DNA of 43,389 bases from an uncultured Actinomycetes bacterium (GTDB lineage Bacteria > Actinomycetota > Actinomycetes > Nanopelagicales > Nanopelagicaceae): the NCBI GenBank assembly GCA_903954055.1, contig CAJBMC010000034.1:1-43389 (forward strand), given 5' to 3'. Shown piece after piece: positions 37,818-43,389 of the stretch. The number at the start of each line of letters is the position of its first letter. Within the stretch, counting starts at the first letter, position 1. A model generated the notes under the pieces. That model was not told where the DNA came from and made no database searches. It was given only the letters and a program-made list of their open reading frames with translations. The translations under genes were made by a program, and so were the position numbers.

Positions 37818-38747
37818 ATGACTTCCACTTCTGGACCATCACGCGTAAATGCGGCGATAACAGATCTGCCAGGTAAATCAGATCTCGTCAGATTAGGGGT
37901 CGGAATCCTTGGAATTGGCTCATCTGGACCACTTATTGCCTTAAGCACAATGCCCATCCCGACGCTTATCTTCTGGCGAAATCTCGGCGGCTCACTCGCA
38001 ACAATTCCATTTGCGCTGAAACATTCACTTGATCGTCGCGGTGCGAAGTGGTCAATTATTGCTGGCGTTCTATTAGCGCTTCACTTTATCGGTTTCTTTA
38101 TGGCGATGCGGATGACGAGCGTTGCTGCCGGTACCGCGCTCGTTGCGCTACAACCAATTTTTGCAAGTATCTTCATCAAAATTTCTGGCGGCCATATTCC
38201 ATCGAAGGCATGGTTTGGTATGGCAATTAGTTTTGCCGGAGTTCTCTTAATTTCTGGAATTGATTTCTCATTAGATCGGCGATCATTCGCTGGAGATATT
38301 GCTGCAATTGTCTCGGCCGCTCTCGCCGCGCTCTATGTAATGTCGGGTTCAGAAGCGCAGCAGACCTTAGAGACAACAAGCTACACCGCAATCTGTTATG
38401 CAATTTGTGCAGCGACCGCTTTTCCAATCGCTCTCTTCGGCGGGTATCAGATTATTCATTTCCCACTCCGCCAATGGTGGATTTTGCTCGCACTCATTGG
38501 CGGCGCGCAGATTCTTGGCCACTCAATGTTTAATTCCGCATTGAAACGTGTCTCACCGGCAGTTGTATCGTTGATCGTCTTCTTCGAAGTTCCAGTAGCG
38601 GCGCTACTTGCAAAGATATTTAGGATTGGAAATCAACCATCGGGTCTGATCATTCCAGGTGTAATTCTCATTCTGGCCGGATGCACGCTCGTGGTCTTGC
38701 GCACGAGACCGATTAAAGAATCTCCTACCGAGGTGGCCCCGCAATGA
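37818..38747 (+). CDS. EamA/DMT-family transporter
   Basis: Ten-TM-like hydrophobic pattern; GPLIALSTMPIPTLIFWRNLGGSLATIPFAL; start at 37818 with TACCGT-TACATC-ATG. Confidence 0.9.
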   Translation: MTSTSGPSRVNAAITDLPGKSDLVRLGVGILGIGSSGPLIALSTMPIPTLIFWRNLGGSLATIPFALKHSLDRRGAKWSIIAGVLLALHFIGFFMAMRMTSVAAGTALVALQPIFASIFIKISGGHIPSKAWFGMAISFAGVLLISGIDFSLDRRSFAGDIAAIVSAALAALYVMSGSEAQQTLETTSYTAICYAICAATAFPIALFGGYQIIHFPLRQWWILLALIGGAQILGHSMFNSALKRVSPAVVSLIVFFEVPVAALLAKIFRIGNQPSGLIIPGVILILAGCTLVVLRTRPIKESPTEVAPQ

Positions 38748-39589
38748 TTGATCTCCATACCCATACAACTTTTAGTGACGGAACTGATTCGCCACTAGCA
38801 CTTGTAAAGAAGGCTTCATCTTCTGGAGTGAGCGTTCTTGCAATCACAGATCATGATTCGACTGCGAGTTGGGAGGAAGCGAAAGCTGCACTCCACGGCG
38901 ATCTGAAACTAGCGCTAGGCGCTGAGGTTTCTTGCCTTACGGAAGATGGAATAAGTGTGCATATGCTCGGTCTTCTCTTTGACGGAGGTAATCAAGCTTT
39001 GCAGCAGCTCCTCTCCGACTCTAGAGATACTCGAATTCCACGTATGAAGAAGATGATTGAAAATCTCCAAGGTGCTGGCTACCAAATCACACTTGAAGAT
39101 GTAGAGGCATCAACGCCGGAAGGTGCAACGGTGGGGCGCCCACATCTTGCAGATGCACTTGTGGCGAAGAAAATAGTAAAGAGCCGCGATGAAGCATTCA
39201 CAGAGCTGCTTCACAATGATTCACCCTTTTATGTCTCCCATTTTGCGCCAACGCCAGAAGATTCAATCCGAGCAATTCGAAGCGCCGGGGGAGTTGCGGT
39301 CATTGCACACCCTTTCGCATCACGACGCGGCCAGAGCTTAACCCCTGACTCATTTTCCTCCTTAGTCTCAGCCGGATTAAATGGAATTGAAGTTTTTCAT
39401 CGCGACCAGAGCGAAGATGAACGCCAGCAGCTCATAGAAATTGCAGAGACTCTGAATCTCGTAATTACCGGATCTAGTGATTATCACGGAACCGGAAAGC
39501 TCAACCAACTTGGAGAGAACACCACTACTCAGGCAGAATGGGAACGTCTCGAATCGATGGCAGATCAAAGAAGGGTTGTCTCACGATGA
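38744..39589 (+). CDS. PHP-domain metal-dependent phosphoesterase
   Basis: MIDLHTHTTFSDGTDSPLALVKKA; ITDHDSTASWEEA; GSSDYHG. Confidence 0.95.
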   Translation: MIDLHTHTTFSDGTDSPLALVKKASSSGVSVLAITDHDSTASWEEAKAALHGDLKLALGAEVSCLTEDGISVHMLGLLFDGGNQALQQLLSDSRDTRIPRMKKMIENLQGAGYQITLEDVEASTPEGATVGRPHLADALVAKKIVKSRDEAFTELLHNDSPFYVSHFAPTPEDSIRAIRSAGGVAVIAHPFASRRGQSLTPDSFSSLVSAGLNGIEVFHRDQSEDERQQLIEIAETLNLVITGSSDYHGTGKLNQLGENTTTQAEWERLESMADQRRVVSR

Positions 39590-40194
39590 ACTCAGTAAGC
39601 GCAATCACCTTTGCAGTGCAATCGTTTGTCACCTTGCTCGTGATTTTTGATCCACCAGGGGCAACTCCGATTTTCTTAGCTCTGGTATCAGATAAAAATC
39701 AGCGCGAACGCACTCGTCTTGCCTGGCAGGCTGCCGGTGTATCGCTCTTTGTCATCGCAACCTTTGCGCTCTTTGGACGCTTCATTCTCAATTACATGAA
39801 TGTCTCAATCGAAGCGCTTCAAGCAGCTGGTGGCTTATTACTTCTCTACGTCTCGCTCGAGCTTCTGACTGGCAAAGGAAATGAGAGCGCTACCGATGGA
39901 ACCAATATCGGCATGGTTCCACTAGGCACACCATTACTAGCGGGGCCGGGAGCAATTGTTGCGACGATGATCTTTGTGCAGCAAGCTCATACACCAGAGC
40001 GCGTCGGCGGATTGATTATTGCGATTGTCGCAGTTCATCTCATTATTGGATTTGTACTAATGACATCAACACATGTATTGAAGTTAATTAAGGAGTCAGG
40101 TGTCACGTTGTTGGCACGTATCGCAGGCTTATTGCTCGCTGCGATTGCAGTACAGATGTTGGCAGATGCGATAAAGGTTCTTTCGAACTCTTAA
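39586..40194 (+). CDS. MarC family membrane protein
   Basis: LVIFDPPGATPIFLALVSDKNQRERTRLAWQA; GTPLLAGPGAIVATMIF; start 39586 overlaps the PHP stop. Confidence 0.92.
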   Translation: MNSVSAITFAVQSFVTLLVIFDPPGATPIFLALVSDKNQRERTRLAWQAAGVSLFVIATFALFGRFILNYMNVSIEALQAAGGLLLLYVSLELLTGKGNESATDGTNIGMVPLGTPLLAGPGAIVATMIFVQQAHTPERVGGLIIAIVAVHLIIGFVLMTSTHVLKLIKESGVTLLARIAGLLLAAIAVQMLADAIKVLSNS

Positions 40195-40211
40195 ATAATT
40201 AGCAACAGCGA

Positions 40212-41582
40212 TTAATCAGCGATGCGCTTTGTCCGGGTTCGCACACGTGCACTTTTTTCGCGAGGAGCCTTTTCGATTGGTGCCTTATCAATGTGCGCCT
40301 TTGAAGGGGGAACAGATTTACGTGTAGGGCGATCACTCTTTGGCGCCGCCTCGACCTTCGCCGCAGCAATCATTCTTCCGCTAGATCCTGCCGGGATATG
40401 CATCGCCTCAAAGAAGTGATCCGATGAAGAGTATGTCTCAAGTGGCTCAGGTAATCCGAGTTCGAGCGCAGTATCGATCATCTTCCAACGAGCGAGTTCA
40501 TCCCAATCGACAAAGGTGACTGCAATGCCATCGGCACCTGCGCGTGCGGTACGACCAATACGGTGAACGTAAGTCTTCTCATCTTCCGGACATTGATAGT
40601 TGATGACGTGGGTAATTCCATCAACATCGATTCCTCGCGCCGCAACATCAGTTGCAATCAAGACATCGCGCTTGCCGGATTTAAAGTCATTGAGTGCTTT
40701 TTCACGAGCGGTTTGACCGAGATCGCCATGGATTGATGAGGCGCGGAAGCCACGTTCGATTAAGTCATCTGCAGTTTTCTGCGCAGTGCGCTTGGTGCGG
40801 CAGAAGACAATTGTTGGTCCACGTCCATCTGCTTGGAGAATTCGGGCGAGCATTTCAATCTTATCGAGGGCGTGCGCGCGGAATACATGTTGCTCAATGC
40901 GGGCAACAACGCGGCCTTCATCCTGCGAATCTTGGGTGCGAATATGTACCGGTTGATTCATGAATCGGCGAGCGAGGGCGATGATGTCGCCAGGCATAGT
41001 TGCTGAGAACAACATGGTCTGCTGACGTGCAGGTGTAGAAGAGAAAATCTTTTCAACATCAGGTAGAAATCCTAAATCGAGCATCTCATCTGCTTCATCG
41101 AGGACAACTCGAGTAACTTTGCCGAGTTTTAACTTTCCTTGCCGATAAAGATCGAGGAGGCGTCCAGGTGTTCCGACCACAATCTCGACGCCATTTTCAA
41201 GGGCTTCAATCTGAGGTTCGAAGGCACGACCACCATAAACGGCGAGGGTGCGAATTCCACGATTAGATGAGAGCTCTTCAATATCTTTTGTGACCTGCAC
41301 GCAGAGTTCGCGAGTTGGAACAACGATAAGAACCTGTGGCGCACCTTGTGCATCAAGAGTTGCCCACTCAACATCGTTAGGTGCAATCACGCGCTCGATT
41401 ACGGGAACTCCAAAGGCAAGAGTCTTTCCGGTACCGGTCTTCGCCTGGCCGATTACATCGCCATCTGCAAGAGCAATCGGAAGAACCATCTCTTGGATTG
41501 CAAAGGGTGCGGTGAAGCCATGTTGATGGAGAGCTTCAATCGTCTCCTTACGGAGAGGAAGCTCTGCGAAAGTGATACTCAC
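40212..41582 (-). CDS. DEAD/DEAH-box RNA helicase
   Basis: GQAKTGTGKTLAFGVPV, PTRELCVQV, TPGRLLDL, VLDEADEMLDLGF, SATMP, ATDVAARGIDVDGITHVINY, HRIGRTARAG. Confidence 0.97.
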   Translation of the reverse strand: MSITFAELPLRKETIEALHQHGFTAPFAIQEMVLPIALADGDVIGQAKTGTGKTLAFGVPVIERVIAPNDVEWATLDAQGAPQVLIVVPTRELCVQVTKDIEELSSNRGIRTLAVYGGRAFEPQIEALENGVEIVVGTPGRLLDLYRQGKLKLGKVTRVVLDEADEMLDLGFLPDVEKIFSSTPARQQTMLFSATMPGDIIALARRFMNQPVHIRTQDSQDEGRVVARIEQHVFRAHALDKIEMLARILQADGRGPTIVFCRTKRTAQKTADDLIERGFRASSIHGDLGQTAREKALNDFKSGKRDVLIATDVAARGIDVDGITHVINYQCPEDEKTYVHRIGRTARAGADGIAVTFVDWDELARWKMIDTALELGLPEPLETYSSSDHFFEAMHIPAGSSGRMIAAAKVEAAPKSDRPTRKSVPPSKAHIDKAPIEKAPREKSARVRTRTKRIAD

Positions 41583-41834
41583 TTAGTTGGCGCCGAAACC
41601 AACACGACGTTCGACTGGCTCACCGATTTCGATATAGCCAATCTTCGCCGCCGGAACCACAATCTCGTGGCCACGAACGTCAGTCAAGATAAGAGGTGTA
41701 TTTCCAGCGAGAGCTGCGGTTACCGCGCTCTTGATTTCAGCTGGAGTGGAAGGGCACTCAAATGAAAGCTCGCTTGCGACATCTGAAACAGCGATGCGAA
41801 CCTGTGATGCTTTTTCGTTCTTCTTGGTGCTCAT
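41583..41834 (-). CDS. DUF3107 domain-containing protein
   Basis: VRIAVSDVASELSFECPSTPAEIKSAVTAALAG...LILTDVRGHEIVVPAAKIGYIEIGE; TAAGAT 6 nt before ATG. Confidence 0.88.
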   Translation of the reverse strand: MSTKKNEKASQVRIAVSDVASELSFECPSTPAEIKSAVTAALAGNTPLILTDVRGHEIVVPAAKIGYIEIGEPVERRVGFGAN

Positions 41835-41850
41835 GGCGCCATCTTATTGG

Positions 41851-42477
41851 TTAGAGCTCAGTGCGGGGAAATCCAGAGATTCCACGCCACATGAGGTTCT
41901 CAACAAGATCCATCGCCTGCTGACGAGTGAGCTTGCTATCGCGCTCAAGCCAATGGCGCGCTGTCACCTGGGTATATCCAATCAGGCCGATTCCAAGAAG
42001 CATCGCGGCTTCTTTTGGAAGTCCGGTGTCATTGGAGATGACGCCACTGACTGCTGCGGCGCAGTCATATGTCATGCGATTAAGGCGCTCGCTTACCTGC
42101 GGTTCAACGCTCATATCGCTCTCAAAGAGGAGACGGAAAGCTTCACCTTCATTTTCAATAAAACTAAAATATGCATCTATCGTCGCATGAACGCGTTGCG
42201 CGTTATCAAGGGTAGAAGAAATTGCCTTTTGAATCTCATAGACCAATGAGTCGATATGGAGATCGAGTACTGCGAGATATAAATCTAACTTTGATGGGAA
42301 GTGCTGATAAAGCACAGGTTTGCTGACACTTGCGCGGTCTGCAATCTCATCCATCGCGGCAGAGTGATAACCAGCGGCTGTGAAAACTTCGAGGGCAGCG
42401 CTGAGAAGAATTGCGCGACGTTCATCACGAGGAAGTCGTGCTTTCTCACGCGAATTGTTTGCATCTGTTGTACTCAT
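41851..42477 (-). CDS. TetR/AcrR family transcriptional regulator
   Basis: RLPRDERRAILLSAALEVFTAAGYHSAAMDEIADRASVSKPVLYQHFPSKLDLYLAVLD; start at 42477 has TACCAT 7 nt upstream (ORF track start 42507). Confidence 0.93.
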   Translation of the reverse strand: MSTTDANNSREKARLPRDERRAILLSAALEVFTAAGYHSAAMDEIADRASVSKPVLYQHFPSKLDLYLAVLDLHIDSLVYEIQKAISSTLDNAQRVHATIDAYFSFIENEGEAFRLLFESDMSVEPQVSERLNRMTYDCAAAVSGVISNDTGLPKEAAMLLGIGLIGYTQVTARHWLERDSKLTRQQAMDLVENLMWRGISGFPRTEL

Positions 42478-42543
42478 TGCGCAGATGGTACTAGTTTGCG
42501 ATACCAATTGGCGAGGGCGAGATGATTACGGCAGAATTACCGT

Positions 42544-43389
42544 ATGAAGACCCCACCGCTCGTTACGCCAGGTCCAGCTCTGACGGTTGATGAAGTTCGT
42601 CGATATAGCCGCCACTTAATAATTCCTGATGTGGCGATGGCAGGTCAGCAGCGGATGATGAATGCAAAGGTCCTCTGTGTCGGTGCCGGCGGGCTCGGAT
42701 CTCCGGCGCTGATGTACTTAGCGGCAGCTGGAATCGGAACTCTCGGAATTGTCGAATTCGATACCGTTGATGAATCCAACTTGCAGCGCCAGATTATCCA
42801 TGGCCAATCCGATATTGGTAAGAGCAAGGCACAATCTGCTCGCGAAAAAATTGCGGAAATCAACCCATATGTAAAAGTGATTACACATGAGGTCCGACTT
42901 GATAATTCAAATGTCTTAGAGATTTTTGCACAGTACGACATCATTGTTGATGGCACAGATAACTTTGCAACTCGTTATTTAGTGAACGATGCCTGCGTTC
43001 TTTTGAAGAAGCCATATGTATGGGGCTCGATCTATCGTTTCGACGGACAGGCATCAGTCTTCTGGGCGGAGTACGGACCTTGTTATCGCTGCCTCTACCC
43101 AGAACCACCACCTCCAGGAATGGTTCCAAGCTGCGCTGAAGGCGGCGTACTCGGAGTTCTCTGCGCGACCATCGGTTCTATTCAAACAACTGAGGCAATC
43201 AAGGTCTTAACTGGTGTCGGCGAATCACTTATTGGTTCGCTCATGATTTACGACGCGCTTGAGATGAGCTTCCGCAAGGTAAAGATTCGTAAGGATCCTA
43301 ACTGCCCCATCTGCAGCGAAAATCCACGTCAGACCGCCCTGCTTCCAGATTATGAAGCGTTCTGCGGAACTCTCTCTGATGCAGCTCAA
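42544..43389 (+). CDS. moeB: ThiF/MoeB family adenylyltransferase, truncated at window end
   Basis: MKTPPLVTPGPALTVDEVRRYSRHLIIPDVAMAGQQRMMNAKVLCVGAGGLGSPALMYLAAAGIGTLGIVEFD; ...CPICSENP; runs off the window. Confidence 0.92.
   Translation, partial: MKTPPLVTPGPALTVDEVRRYSRHLIIPDVAMAGQQRMMNAKVLCVGAGGLGSPALMYLAAAGIGTLGIVEFDTVDESNLQRQIIHGQSDIGKSKAQSAREKIAEINPYVKVITHEVRLDNSNVLEIFAQYDIIVDGTDNFATRYLVNDACVLLKKPYVWGSIYRFDGQASVFWAEYGPCYRCLYPEPPPPGMVPSCAEGGVLGVLCATIGSIQTTEAIKVLTGVGESLIGSLMIYDALEMSFRKVKIRKDPNCPICSENPRQTALLPDYEAFCGTLSDAAQ

Noticed and set aside
1-43389. CRISPR arrays, tRNA/rRNA genes, IS elements, prophage
   Set aside because: No repeat-spacer periodicity, cloverleaf-like or rRNA sequence, transposase or phage genes recognised by eye; the only tandem repeat is the 3 x 16 bp unit.

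Overview
The window looks like a gene-dense, streamlined actinobacterial chromosome segment. Gene content and order suggest a freshwater acI/Nanopelagicales-like actinobacterium; this is an inference from sequence only. I support about 48 protein-coding genes. Main blocks: (i) end of a sugar ABC ATPase gene, a CNNM/CBS protein and trpS; (ii) a BMP-type nucleoside ABC transporter followed by a nucleoside catabolism operon (cdd-deoA-add-[membrane-anchored glycosyltransferase]-deoC), converging on a phosphohexomutase-family gene and purine nucleoside phosphorylase; (iii) an acyl-CoA carboxylase/maf/birA/purK/purE block; (iv) a surface-polysaccharide block (ugd, LCP, GT2, Wzm/Wzt-like ABC exporter, SpoIID/LytB); (v) dapD, LOG, SRPBCC, a tiny sigma-region-4 protein, DUF3117, pepA, O-methyltransferase, HtrA, TatB, Mrp, DUF1003, MgtE-N/CBS; (vi) EamA, PHP, MarC, DEAD helicase, DUF3107, TetR and a ThiF/MoeB protein running off the end. 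No tRNA, rRNA, CRISPR, transposon or phage genes were recognised. The strongest non-obvious signals are: a leucyl aminopeptidase gene with no in-frame ATG/GTG/TTG for about 520 nt, in the same frame as and directly after the DUF3117 stop; a repeated TANNNT-(6-7 nt)-start-codon arrangement at 15 genes, implying widespread leaderless transcription, including symmetric divergent promoter pairs; a glycosyltransferase embedded in the nucleoside operon; a triple 16-bp tandem repeat carrying both a stop and a start codon; and an apparent absence of sigE/rseA from an otherwise recognisable OMT-htrA-tatB-mrp locus.
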